DNA from: CAZPAH01 sp964584495
GTDB taxonomy: Bacteria; Krumholzibacteriota; Krumholzibacteriia; Krumholzibacteriales; Krumholzibacteriaceae
DNA length: 19,252 nt
Reading direction: 5' to 3'
Assembly: GCA_964584495.1 (NCBI GenBank)
Contig: CAZPAH010000048.1
Span: 1-19,252 of the forward strand
Made by a program: the position numbers and the translations under genes. Each line of letters begins with the position of its first letter. Within the stretch, counting starts at the first letter, position 1. The notes beneath the pieces were generated by a model. The model was not told the DNA's origin. It saw only the letters and a list, made by a program, of their open reading frames with translations, and ran no database searches. This document shows, piece after piece, positions 1 to 8,175 of the stretch.

Positions 1-2596
1 CCTCCCTGATCGAACTCTCAAGCCGGATCGATTCCTCACGCGAAGCTTCTATCTCGAGGCTTCGCTGCTCGACGATGCTGCTGAACTGTTTTTCCATCTC
101 ACTGAGACCGCGCAGCTCCTCTCTCTGCTTGTCAAGCGTTCCCTGCATGGAGGCGAGATCCACCTTTCTGCCTGTCAGCTCGGCCTCCAAGCTGCTTTTG
201 GCCCGATTCAGCTCGGAGAGCTCCGATTCGATCCTAGTCGCCACGGATATATCCCCACCCTCCTGCTGCATCGCCAGGGCCAGCTTCGTCTCCTCAAGCT
301 TCGATATCGTCTCGATCCTGGCGGTTTCCAATTCGTCTAGCGACTTCATCATGAGAGAGCACTTCTCACGTTTCATGATGTAGTCCCGCTCCAAATCCTG
401 CCGCGCCTCGTTCTTACACGAAAGCTCGTCCCTGAGAACGGACGATCTCTCATCGATAGACGAAATCTTTTCTATCATAGAACTGTTTTCTTCCCTGTTC
501 CTGCCGCACAGATCCCTGATTTCTAAAACAGACCTCTCGAGATCCGCTATGCTCTCGCCGATCTTTTTGATCTCGCCGGTCCTCCCGATCAGCGATATCT
601 CCTCTCCCCTGGCTCCCGAATAATAGATACCCTTTCCCCTGCAGAAATAAACGCCGGAAAGGGATACGGCGTCGAAATCCCCGCTGCCGGGTGAGCTCAT
701 GAAGTCTAGAGCCTGCCGGGGAGTTTCGAAAACGAGGATGTCGTTGAGAAGATTTTCGACGACCGACTTCCTCGATTCGTCCACCCTTATGAAAGAGTTC
801 AGATAACCTAACAGGCCCGGAGCCCCGATAGGAGCGGCGCCACGCGATTCCAGCGGTGTATCCTCGATGAATAGCCTGATTCCCCCCATCTTATTGTCGG
901 AAAGCTCCCGGACCAGATCCATCGCGCTTGTGAAATTATCCACGACGACCCCATCCATCATTCCGGCCATGACCGATTCCAGAGCCTGCTTGAATCTGTC
1001 GTCGATCCCGATAAGCTCGGCCAGGGGGCCCTTTACCCTGCCGTCCCCTTTCTTGAGGACATACCTCGCCCCTCCCGGAAAACCTTCGAAATTCTCCCTC
1101 ATCCTCTGGTAGAGCTCCTCCCTGCTTTTAAGTCCGGCCAGCTCCGTCTCATTGCCCGAAAGGAGCTTCTCGTTGCCGGCGAGCTCCGCCTCGAGCTCAT
1201 GCCGGGCTTTCACCGCTTCTTCGCGCTGCGTATCGAGGGATGCGAGCTCATCCCTGATTCCCTGAAGTTCCCGGTCCTTCTCCTCCCGTTTCGACACCAG
1301 CCTGGATATCTGCACCTCGAGGTCCAGGACCTTCTCGCGCATAAGCGCCGATCTCTGGTCCAGCTCTCTCAGGGCCGCCTCGTAATGCTCCTGGCTGCTC
1401 TTGACCCTTACCTGATCCTGGAGAAAATCCAGCTGAGTCTGCTTGAGATCGATCAGTTCCGCCTGCATCCTTCCGATCTTAAGGGATAGCTGCTCGAAGC
1501 CCGCGCTCAGCTCTTTCACCTTCTCTTCCTCCTCCCTTATCTTCACGGCCGAGGCTTCCATCTCGGCCGTCACCCCACCACTCCTCTCGGCGATCCTGGC
1601 AAGCCGGCTCTTCGATTCCTCGATTTCGAGGCGGGCCCTCTCCATCCTTCTATGCGCCTCTCCGGTTCTCTCGGTGAGCTGAATGATCTTTTCCTCTGAT
1701 ACCTGAATCCTCTTTCTAATCTCGTAACGCTCATTCTGAAGACCCGTGTTCTTTCTCTCGTGATCGATCAGCTCCAGTTTCTGCTCTTCAACCTTTTTTT
1801 CATTCTCGCCGAGAGAAAGATCGTCACGCTCTGATATCATTGTCGCCCTCGACAGCTCCGATTCAGCCTCCCTTTTCTCCGCGAGGAATCCAGATAGGGT
1901 CTTACGCAGCTGGATTAGCGACCACCGCCTTATCCTTTCGTTGATCTTCCTGTACCGTTTGGTTTTTCCGACCTGGTAACGGAGCGATCGCACATTCTTC
2001 CCCAGCTCCTCGAGTATATCCTCGAGACGGAGCAGGTCGGATTCCGTCAGCTTGAGCTTCCGCTTCGCCTCCTCGCGCCTCATCCTGTACTTCACTATTC
2101 CGGAAGCTTCCTCGAACATCAGCCTCCGCTCTCCATGGGCGTCGTTGAGGACGTAATCTATCATCTCCTGCTCTATGACGGCGTACGAATGACTTCCCGT
2201 TCCCGTATCGGCGAACAGCTCCTTTATGTCCTTCAGGCGGCAGGGAGACTTGTTGATGAAATACTCGCTTATACCGGACCTGTAGACCTTCCTTGTTATC
2301 GTGATCTCCGAATACTCGAGAGGAAAAAGCCCCCTCTCGTTGTTTACGGTCATCCTGACGAGCGCGTACCCATTCGGTTTATGCACCTGCGTTCCGTTGA
2401 ATATGACGTTTTCCATCTTGGTGCTTCTCAGCTGACGGGCGCTCTGCTCGCCGAGAACCCACCTTACCGCATCGACGATATTGGTTTTGCCGCAACCGTT
2501 GGGCCCCAGTATCGCCGTGATCCCCTCCCTGAGGTCGAGGGAAACTGGATTCATGAAAGATTTAAAGCCGACCAGTTCAAGCCTGCACAAGCTCAC
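1..2596 (-). CDS. smc: Chromosome segregation ATPase SMC (N-terminal part, runs off the left edge)
   Basis: Structural maintenance of chromosomes protein, the ATPase of the condensin-like complex that organises and helps segregate the nucleoid. About 865 codons are visible out of a usual 1150-1200, so the C-terminal coiled coil and the signature/Walker B head lie outside the window. The GTG start at 2596 has a GGAGGT Shine-Dalgarno eight bases upstream, and the protein opens directly with the family motif (VGFKSF). Walker A reads GPNGCGKTN at residues 31-39 and the Q-loop lies in VLGEQSAR near 47-54. Charged heptad-like coiled coil runs from about 170 to 495. A less charged globular segment at about 500-660 fits the hinge, and coiled coil then resumes to the edge. 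The frame is open wherever I translated it. It lies 31 bases after the SPOR-domain gene and is probably cotranscribed with it and selA. ScpA and ScpB are not in the window. Confidence 0.96.
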   Translation of the reverse strand, partial: MSLCRLELVGFKSFMNPVSLDLREGITAILGPNGCGKTNIVDAVRWVLGEQSARQLRSTKMENVIFNGTQVHKPNGYALVRMTVNNERGLFPLEYSEITITRKVYRSGISEYFINKSPCRLKDIKELFADTGTGSHSYAVIEQEMIDYVLNDAHGERRLMFEEASGIVKYRMRREEAKRKLKLTESDLLRLEDILEELGKNVRSLRYQVGKTKRYRKINERIRRWSLIQLRKTLSGFLAEKREAESELSRATMISERDDLSLGENEKKVEEQKLELIDHERKNTGLQNERYEIRKRIQVSEEKIIQLTERTGEAHRRMERARLEIEESKSRLARIAERSGGVTAEMEASAVKIREEEEKVKELSAGFEQLSLKIGRMQAELIDLKQTQLDFLQDQVRVKSSQEHYEAALRELDQRSALMREKVLDLEVQISRLVSKREEKDRELQGIRDELASLDTQREEAVKARHELEAELAGNEKLLSGNETELAGLKSREELYQRMRENFEGFPGGARYVLKKGDGRVKGPLAELIGIDDRFKQALESVMAGMMDGVVVDNFTSAMDLVRELSDNKMGGIRLFIEDTPLESRGAAPIGAPGLLGYLNSFIRVDESRKSVVENLLNDILVFETPRQALDFMSSPGSGDFDAVSLSGVYFCRGKGIYYSGARGEEISLIGRTGEIKKIGESIADLERSVLEIRDLCGRNREENSSMIEKISSIDERSSVLRDELSCKNEARQDLERDYIMKREKCSLMMKSLDELETARIETISKLEETKLALAMQQEGGDISVATRIESELSELNRAKSSLEAELTGRKVDLASMQGTLDKQREELRGLSEMEKQFSSIVEQRSLEIEASREESIRLESSIRE

Positions 2597-2627
2597 CTGT
2601 ACTTACCTCCAGTATCTCTCACTGTGT

Positions 2628-4139
2628 CTATTGCTGTTTTTCCTCAACCAAAACCACTCTTGCGTAAGCTATCCGTCTCAACGCGATAAGTTTCGCCCTG
2701 GCTTCATCGGCCTTTTCCCTGCTATCGTACTCGCCCGCCATCACCCGGAACCAGTTCGTACCCTTCACATCGACCTCGACTATGGACGTTACGTACCCTA
2801 ACGACTCGAGATAATCGGATTCCGTCCCGGCCCTGCTGATATCCTTGAACGAGGCGACATGGACGCTGTAATGAAATCCCTCGGGCGCCATCGTCTCCAC
2901 TACAGGCGCGGAAGCTCCACCGCCGGGCAGATCTGCTCTTGCCGCGCCACCCGCCCCCTCCAGCGAATCGGCGGCTGAGGATCGCTCATCCATCTTAACG
3001 GCTCCACCGTTCCCGGTCACGACTTCCACGGGCTTGGGCTCTTTCCCGCCGGCTGTGGATCGGTCCGCTTCCTCTTCGGCCGCCCGGGAAGCTACTTCTT
3101 CCTGGCCGCTCCCAGCCTTCGCCGCGGCCTCCTTCTGCTGCTCGATTACCTCCGACATCCTGTCGCGCTTCACTTCCTCCCGGAAGGATTTGTTTATCAG
3201 GAACCACCAGACTATGAAGATCGCTACAAGCGAGGAAAATACGATCGTTATAAGCCGCGGCAGGTTCACGCCGTTTCTGCGCCGCTTAGGGGAAGGAGTG
3301 AGTTCCTCGGTCTTCTCGATATAGACGGGTTGTTCCTCTTCCTCCCCGCCTGCCCGTTCCTTCAAACTCCCCGCAGGAGACGTGCCGGCCTCTTCCTTAT
3401 ACGCTATGCGATCGGCACCGGCCGGCTCCGCCAGTTCCTCCTTGCCCGAGCAGAAGCAGATCAGATCCGCGGGCGGAAGATCCCGACCGAACTCCCCGGT
3501 TATCTTCTGCAGCTCTCCTTCCTCCATATTATCGATCCTGCAGCAAAGAACGAGTCCGTCGACCAGTTTTGAGAGAGGATTGAGAATCGACTCCTCCGTG
3601 TAGCAGGTCGAACAGTATATGACGATATCGCAGCGTTTCTTTAGAAAAGAGTCGACCTTGCCGAATTCCTTTAGCGCGAACGGAACCGTCTTCGAGACGG
3701 GGAAGGAACCCGCTCCCGTGACGCTGACACCATCTATCCCGGTTGGGCGTGTCACCGACTTCAAGGAGCTTCCGTAGAGAAGGAGGTCGAGAAAACCGTG
3801 ATTCCCTGTATTTTCCACCAGGCCGCTGAGTCCCGGCTGGATGAAATCGCAGTCAACGATCAGGACCTTCTTGCCGTGTTTGGCTAGAAGATGCGATATC
3901 TGTAGAATCGCGAAGTCCCTCGATATCCTGTCATCGTCGGCGGACAGGGCCAGAAGAGAGTATCCTTCTCCCTCCTTGAGCTTCTTCTCGAGCTGCGTCT
4001 CAATTTCCTTGAAATGGTCGAGATCGCGCGCGGAGGCGAAATCACCCTCTTCCATAAACGCAGTTATCGACTGCTCATCAAGGAAGATCGTGTATCCGCC
4101 GCCATCTGCACCGCAACTGCGGACTTCTTCATCGCCCAT
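2628..4139 (-). CDS. Membrane protein: degenerate MinD/BY-kinase-like domain, TM helix, C-terminal SPOR domain
   Basis: Predicted inner-membrane protein of 503 residues. Residues about 58-235 resemble the ParA/MinD/BY-kinase P-loop fold: a second motif KKVLIVDCDF (90-99) is followed by QPGLSG, as in CpsD-type kinases. The Walker A position, however, reads ALSADDDRISRD with no GKT or GKS, and the Walker B position reads DIVIYCSTC, so nucleotide hydrolysis looks lost. A basic stretch (KRRR, 285-288) precedes one TM helix at about 296-315, putting the N-terminus in the cytoplasm. A low-complexity Glu/Ala/Gly linker leads to a SPOR domain at about 422-498 (YSVHVASF ... WFRVMAGEY). SPOR domains bind septal peptidoglycan stripped of stem peptides. 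The ATG at 4139 has an AGGGAG Shine-Dalgarno and overlaps the selA stop by 11 bases; smc follows. I infer a scaffold in division or chromosome-envelope coupling. The SPOR and TM calls are firm; the pseudo-ATPase reading is less so. Confidence 0.85.
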   Translation of the reverse strand: MGDEEVRSCGADGGGYTIFLDEQSITAFMEEGDFASARDLDHFKEIETQLEKKLKEGEGYSLLALSADDDRISRDFAILQISHLLAKHGKKVLIVDCDFIQPGLSGLVENTGNHGFLDLLLYGSSLKSVTRPTGIDGVSVTGAGSFPVSKTVPFALKEFGKVDSFLKKRCDIVIYCSTCYTEESILNPLSKLVDGLVLCCRIDNMEEGELQKITGEFGRDLPPADLICFCSGKEELAEPAGADRIAYKEEAGTSPAGSLKERAGGEEEEQPVYIEKTEELTPSPKRRRNGVNLPRLITIVFSSLVAIFIVWWFLINKSFREEVKRDRMSEVIEQQKEAAAKAGSGQEEVASRAAEEEADRSTAGGKEPKPVEVVTGNGGAVKMDERSSAADSLEGAGGAARADLPGGGASAPVVETMAPEGFHYSVHVASFKDISRAGTESDYLESLGYVTSIVEVDVKGTNWFRVMAGEYDSREKADEARAKLIALRRIAYARVVLVEEKQQ

Positions 4140-5559
4140 TTGGATCGCTCCCTTCCCGTACTATTCCGAATCCCTTTTTAAAGACGGCCAGAAGCATTTT
4201 CTCCTCGCCTGCGGCAACGGTCCGCGGATCGATGAAAACCGAATCGCCCTTCGTTCTCACTATGACCGCCGGATCCGACATCCTCAGAGCAGCGGCGAGC
4301 CGCGCCGCACGACCGGAAGGCAATATAATCCGTACCAGCCGCGTGGGCAAAGGATTGATAGGAAAACTACCGCCGCCGATCGAGGATTCTCCGTCGACCA
4401 CAACGATCTCGATCTTCCCGCCGGCGGATTTGCCCAGCGCCTCGGCCAGTTTCCGTGCCCTGGAATTTATACCGTCTATGTTATCCATCATCATCTTCCA
4501 GGCGGGAATACCTTCGTAATCCCCCCGCCAGTAATCCTGCAATACACGCTCTAGGCCGGCCAGTGTCAATTTATCGATCCTCAGGGCTCTGGAAAGATGA
4601 TTCTTTCTCATCTTTTCGACGAGATCGGACCGGCCGATTATGACGCCCCCCTGCGGGCCGCCCAGAACCTTGTCCGCGCTGAAGGATATCATATCGACGC
4701 CGCTCTGCATCACCTCTCCGATCGACTGTTCCCCCTCCAATCCTTCCATTTCGAACGGATATAGGATTCCGCTCCCCTGATCGTACATGACCGGAACGCC
4801 ACGCCGCCTGCCCAGATCGGAAAGCTCTCTCAAGCCGACTTCGTTCGTATAACCGACCACCCTGTAGTTGCTCGTATGGACCTTCAGCAAGAGTGTAGCA
4901 CCACTGTCAACAGCATCCTCATAGTCCTTAAGATGAGTTCTGTTCGTGGTGCCTATCTCGATAACCGAGCCGGCCGCCAAGGCAAGTATCTCCGGAAGCC
5001 TGAAAGAACCTCCTATCTCGACCAGCTCTCCTCTCGAAACGGCCACCGCCCCGCCGGCGGCGAACGTGTTTACGGCGAGAAGAATTGCGGCGGCATTATT
5101 GTTCACGACGAGCGCGTCCTGGGCGCCGGTCAACAGGGGCAGAAGAACTCCGACCCTTCTTCCCCTGCTCGTCCTTTTCCCAGATTCCAGGTCGAACTCG
5201 AGATCGGTATACCCCGAACCGGCCGACTCTATTGAAGCCCGGGTATCGGCCCCGAGCGGCGCCCTTCCCAGGTTCGTATGAAGAATCACCCCCGTCGCGT
5301 TAATAACTCTCTTCTGAGCCAGATTCGAAAGGGACCGGAGCCTCTCGCAAAGATCACCGACTATTTCTTCCAGGACCGCCTCCGCCTCCCCCACACGGCC
5401 TTTGCCTCCGATGAGCTTCTTACGGTACACCTCTATCGAGTCGCGTACTATCCGCACCACGCCATTCCGCGAAAGGGGCGATATATGGCTCGATATACGA
5501 TCGTCTTCTAGGACCTTCTCAACGGAAGGTAACTTATTTAAAAAGGCCTGGATATCCAT
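4129..5559 (-). CDS. selA: L-seryl-tRNA(Sec) selenium transferase
   Basis: PLP enzyme that converts seryl-tRNA(Sec) to selenocysteyl-tRNA(Sec) using selenophosphate. Seen directly: the family N-terminus (LPSVEKVLEDD), NATGVILHTNLGRAPLG, SRGELVEIGGSFRLPEI, and SFSADKVLGGPQGG, whose lysine (about K297) is the expected Schiff-base residue. Length from this ATG is 476 residues, near the usual 460-470. The frame stays open upstream to 5604, adding 15 residues. I prefer 5559 because the family motif begins soon after it and because a promoter-like -10 at 5595-5600 would fall inside the longer version. The Shine-Dalgarno is weak (TAGGT). SelA makes sense only with SelB, SelD and tRNA(Sec), none of which are in this window. 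It appears to lead the selA-SPOR-smc operon. Confidence 0.96.
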   Translation of the reverse strand: MDIQAFLNKLPSVEKVLEDDRISSHISPLSRNGVVRIVRDSIEVYRKKLIGGKGRVGEAEAVLEEIVGDLCERLRSLSNLAQKRVINATGVILHTNLGRAPLGADTRASIESAGSGYTDLEFDLESGKRTSRGRRVGVLLPLLTGAQDALVVNNNAAAILLAVNTFAAGGAVAVSRGELVEIGGSFRLPEILALAAGSVIEIGTTNRTHLKDYEDAVDSGATLLLKVHTSNYRVVGYTNEVGLRELSDLGRRRGVPVMYDQGSGILYPFEMEGLEGEQSIGEVMQSGVDMISFSADKVLGGPQGGVIIGRSDLVEKMRKNHLSRALRIDKLTLAGLERVLQDYWRGDYEGIPAWKMMMDNIDGINSRARKLAEALGKSAGGKIEIVVVDGESSIGGGSFPINPLPTRLVRIILPSGRAARLAAALRMSDPAVIVRTKGDSVFIDPRTVAAGEEKMLLAVFKKGFGIVREGSDPNGR

Positions 5560-5594
5560 TTTACCTACAATTCGCCTACAGGTGGACTGGCCAT

Positions 5595-5623
5595 TTTCTA
5601 CCATATGTAGTGGCCACCGTCAA
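5595..5623 (-). promoter_or_regulatory. Candidate sigma-70 promoter for selA operon
   Basis: Minus-strand TTGACG (5623-5618), a 17-base spacer, then TAGAAA (5600-5595), a 4/6 match to the -10 consensus. Transcription would start near 5588, giving a leader of about 28 bases before the ATG at 5559. Predicted from consensus only. Confidence 0.45.
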
Positions 5624-5631
5624 CTGTTTTA

Positions 5632-5643
5632 ACAATATATTGT
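5632..5643. promoter_or_regulatory. Perfect 12-bp palindrome, possible operator
   Basis: ACAATATATTGT equals its own reverse complement. It lies in the divergent region, 9 bases upstream of the selA -35 candidate, where an activator or repressor could bind. AT-rich palindromes can arise by chance, so this is a candidate only. Confidence 0.3.
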
Positions 5644-5659
5644 AACCTCGCAGGTTTTC

Positions 5660-5677
5660 CCGACCGGGTCCGACCGG
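5660..5677. repeat. Direct repeat CCGACCGG x2 with 10-bp period
   Basis: CCGACCGG occurs at 5660-5667 and 5670-5677, spaced by GT, so the two copies face the same side of the helix. It sits between the divergent selA and amidase genes and may be a tandem binding site. No regulator can be named. Confidence 0.35.
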
Positions 5678-5709
5678 CCCCGATCCTGCCGTCCGCGGAA
5701 AAATCTGCC

Positions 5710-5738
5710 TTGATGAAGGAACCACTATCTGATAAATA
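5710..5738 (+). promoter_or_regulatory. Weak promoter candidate for the amidase gene
   Basis: TTGATG (5710-5715), a 17-base spacer and TAAATA (5733-5738). The -10 matches only 3/6; GATAAA at 5731-5736 is an alternative with 15-base spacing. It would give a leader of about 30 bases before the ATG at 5777. Low confidence. Confidence 0.25.
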
Positions 5739-5776
5739 GAGAGTCAACAGTGCCGAATCCCCGGAAGGAGACTCAT

Positions 5777-8095
5777 ATGAATCGTTCGGTGTTTAGCGTT
5801 TACCTGCTGCTCGCAGCAATGGCGGTGTCATCCGGATGCGCACCGGAACGGTCCATCTACGACGATCTCTATTCAAGCCTTACGGAAGAGCCCGCCCAGA
5901 TGGATTGGTCGGTCCTCGAGGGAAGAAAGATCGTGATTGATCCGGGGCACGGCGGATATTTCGACGGGGCGATGGGGGCCGACAGTCTAAGGGAAGCGGA
6001 CGCGAACCTTGGAGTGGCCCTCTATCTCTGGGGACTTCTCGAGGAAGCGGGCGCCTCGGTCTACATGACGAGAACAACCGACCGCGATTTTCTGCCTCCG
6101 GACTCGGAGGAACTCGCCGACGACCTCGCGGCCCGGATGGCCATGGCGAACAGCTATCAACCGGAAGTCTTCATATCGATCCATCACAATTCAAACATAG
6201 CCCTAGACCGGGAGAGGAACCGTATCGAGGTATACTACAGGGGAGAAGACATCGAAGCCTCGATGAGGCTGGCCGAAGAGGTGCATCTCCACCTCGCGAG
6301 GAACCTCGGCATCCCCGAGACGGTCATCAGGCCGGGCAGCTACTACGTTCTCAGGAATTCCACTGCCGGCGCCGCTATTCTGGGCGAGGCCAGCTACATA
6401 TCGAATCCGGCGGTTGAGGACAGGCTCAAGATAGCCTCGAGGCAGAAGCTGGAAGCCGAAGCATATTTCCTGGGTCTTATCTCGTACTTCTCCGAAGGAG
6501 TGCCTTTCATAGAAAGAGTGGAACCCGCATCCGACACCCTCCAATCCCCTTCCTCCATCGCATTCAGCATAAGGGAGGGGGGCGGGGTCCCTATAGACCC
6601 GCCGACCGTAAGAATATCGATAGGATCGAAAGACTGCCTGCCTCTCTATGATCCTATCGGCCATATGGCCTATACAGCGATCGATCCGGCCCTCCCAAAC
6701 GGCCAGCACACGGTCCGGGCCTTTGCGAGGAGCATACGAGGCGGGGCCGCTTCAAGCGCTCCCTTCACGTTTCTTCTCGCCAGGCCGGCAGGATTTATTC
6801 TGCCCCTGGCACCCCCGGCGGGAGGAGCCGGCAGCGGACGGCTCTCGCTGAAAGTGCTCGACCGACTCGGGATGCCGGTGGCGGACGGCACGGAAGTTCT
6901 TGTAAGATCGCTGGATGGTGGTTCGCTATGCGAAGGTTCGACCCGGGGCGGGATTTACAGCATCCCCCCCGCCGGCCGATCGACCGACCGCCGTTTTATC
7001 GTCGAGGCGGGAGGAATGAACGACACGATCAGCTTCGGTCCGGTCGAAGACAGCGGCCTCTTCTCCCTCAATATCGTCGACGCTGCCAGCGGTGAGCCGA
7101 TCGCCGGCGCGCGGCTTCTCTCCGGTGGAACCTCTTTCGCCGCGGGAGACTGCTCGGGGACGATCCGATTCCCGCATCCCGCAGAGGGAAGCCGCATCTT
7201 CGTATCGGCTTACGGGTACATTCCGGCTTACGTCGACACTGAGCTGCTGAACTCCACCTCCGGCGTCGATACGGGAACGGCCATCAAGCTCGTTAGAATC
7301 TTCGGCGGACTGCTGGAGGGAAAAAGAATCGCGATAGATCCCGCCGGTGGCGGGGACGACGACTACGGAAGGGGGGTAAACCAGCTGCGCGGAGCGACCG
7401 TCAACTGGAGGGTGGCGACGCAACTCGCCTTCGCTCTCAACAGAGCGGGTGCCGACGTATCGTTCAGCCGGCGGGGCGACGAGACGCTATCGATCCAGGA
7501 AAGGATCCACAACGTCAACAGTTTTGCCCCCGATCTGGCTGTCGGACTTCGCTTCGGCTCGCAGTTGACGGCCGATACCGGCGGTTGCGTGATTGCTCAT
7601 TATCCGGGGAGCGGGAACGGAGAAGCGATATCCGAGAATTTGAAACTCTCCCTCGACGGCTTTCCCCCCTGCAGGGAAACGAGGCTGGCGGAATCTTCGG
7701 AACTTTTCATACAGCAGACGAACTGTCCTGCTACGGAACTGCACTCGGCGATCGACCCCGAAAACGAGATGCTTTTCGCCAGGCCGGGATGGACCCGCGC
7801 CGAATCGCTTAGAATCTTCTCGGCTATTTTGAACTACTTCTCCGGCCGCCCGGGCCGGTTTTTCCATCACTCACTGAAGATCCTCAGCCGACAAGCTCCG
7901 ATCGAGGGTGCGGCAGTCTGTGTCGACCAGGCACTCACCGTTATAACGGGTCCCGACGGCGTGGCCCGGTTCGATTGCATCGAACCCGGGAATCACGTCG
8001 TATCGATCGCCGGCGGCCGTTTCCAACCCCCCGTATGGATGACTTTTACGACCACCGAGGATGATTATGGAGAAACGGTGATTGAGATAGAGTGA
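5777..8095 (+). CDS. Lipoprotein N-acetylmuramoyl-L-alanine amidase with a second, degenerate amidase domain
   Basis: Peptidoglycan amidase (Amidase_3 family) that cleaves the bond between MurNAc and L-Ala in the periplasm. The ATG at 5777 has GGAAGGAG six bases upstream; an in-frame GTG at 5750 lacks such a site. A short hydrophobic signal ends at SSGC, so Cys21 is probably lipidated. The first amidase domain (about 51-240) keeps the zinc ligands H58 (IDPGHGG), E73 and H136 (SIHHN) and the catalytic-type E204 (LGEASYISNP). Residues about 245-510 look like beta-rich Ig or carboxypeptidase-regulatory-like modules. A second amidase-like domain (about 516-690) starts IAIDPAGGG and has lost all three ligand positions (G524, G539, R592). 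A last beta module (about 700-770) follows. At 772 residues it is much longer than typical AmiC-type enzymes. Probable roles are cell separation or wall remodelling; the dead copy may bind glycan or regulate. Confidence 0.93.
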   Translation: MNRSVFSVYLLLAAMAVSSGCAPERSIYDDLYSSLTEEPAQMDWSVLEGRKIVIDPGHGGYFDGAMGADSLREADANLGVALYLWGLLEEAGASVYMTRTTDRDFLPPDSEELADDLAARMAMANSYQPEVFISIHHNSNIALDRERNRIEVYYRGEDIEASMRLAEEVHLHLARNLGIPETVIRPGSYYVLRNSTAGAAILGEASYISNPAVEDRLKIASRQKLEAEAYFLGLISYFSEGVPFIERVEPASDTLQSPSSIAFSIREGGGVPIDPPTVRISIGSKDCLPLYDPIGHMAYTAIDPALPNGQHTVRAFARSIRGGAASSAPFTFLLARPAGFILPLAPPAGGAGSGRLSLKVLDRLGMPVADGTEVLVRSLDGGSLCEGSTRGGIYSIPPAGRSTDRRFIVEAGGMNDTISFGPVEDSGLFSLNIVDAASGEPIAGARLLSGGTSFAAGDCSGTIRFPHPAEGSRIFVSAYGYIPAYVDTELLNSTSGVDTGTAIKLVRIFGGLLEGKRIAIDPAGGGDDDYGRGVNQLRGATVNWRVATQLAFALNRAGADVSFSRRGDETLSIQERIHNVNSFAPDLAVGLRFGSQLTADTGGCVIAHYPGSGNGEAISENLKLSLDGFPPCRETRLAESSELFIQQTNCPATELHSAIDPENEMLFARPGWTRAESLRIFSAILNYFSGRPGRFFHHSLKILSRQAPIEGAAVCVDQALTVITGPDGVARFDCIEPGNHVVSIAGGRFQPPVWMTFTTTEDDYGETVIEIE

Positions 8096-8135
8096 CCTCG
8101 CCTTGCATAACCTTGGCAAACCGAAGTCCTTCAGC

Positions 8136-8164
8136 TTGACACCCGTATCAGCGACCGCCATATT
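8136..8164 (+). promoter_or_regulatory. Promoter candidate for the TonB-like gene
   Basis: A perfect -35 TTGACA (8136-8141), 17-base spacer, then CATATT (8159-8164; 4/6). Transcription would start near 8171, only a few bases before the ATG at 8176, implying a very short leader or use of the ATG at 8188. Confidence 0.45.
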
Positions 8165-8175
8165 TAGAGTAGAAC

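Noticed and set aside
2135..2689. Plus-strand open frame of 184 codons at the smc 5' end
   Set aside because: It overlaps the conserved SMC ATPase head and the end of the SPOR gene in antisense, without recognisable motifs.
5644..5656. Small hairpin AACCT/AGGTT followed by Ts on the plus strand
   Set aside because: No plus-strand gene ends upstream of it, so a terminator role has no context, and the stem is only five bases.
6203..6709. Minus-strand open frame of 168 codons inside the amidase gene
   Set aside because: The sense strand encodes conserved amidase motifs; the antisense frame has no family features.
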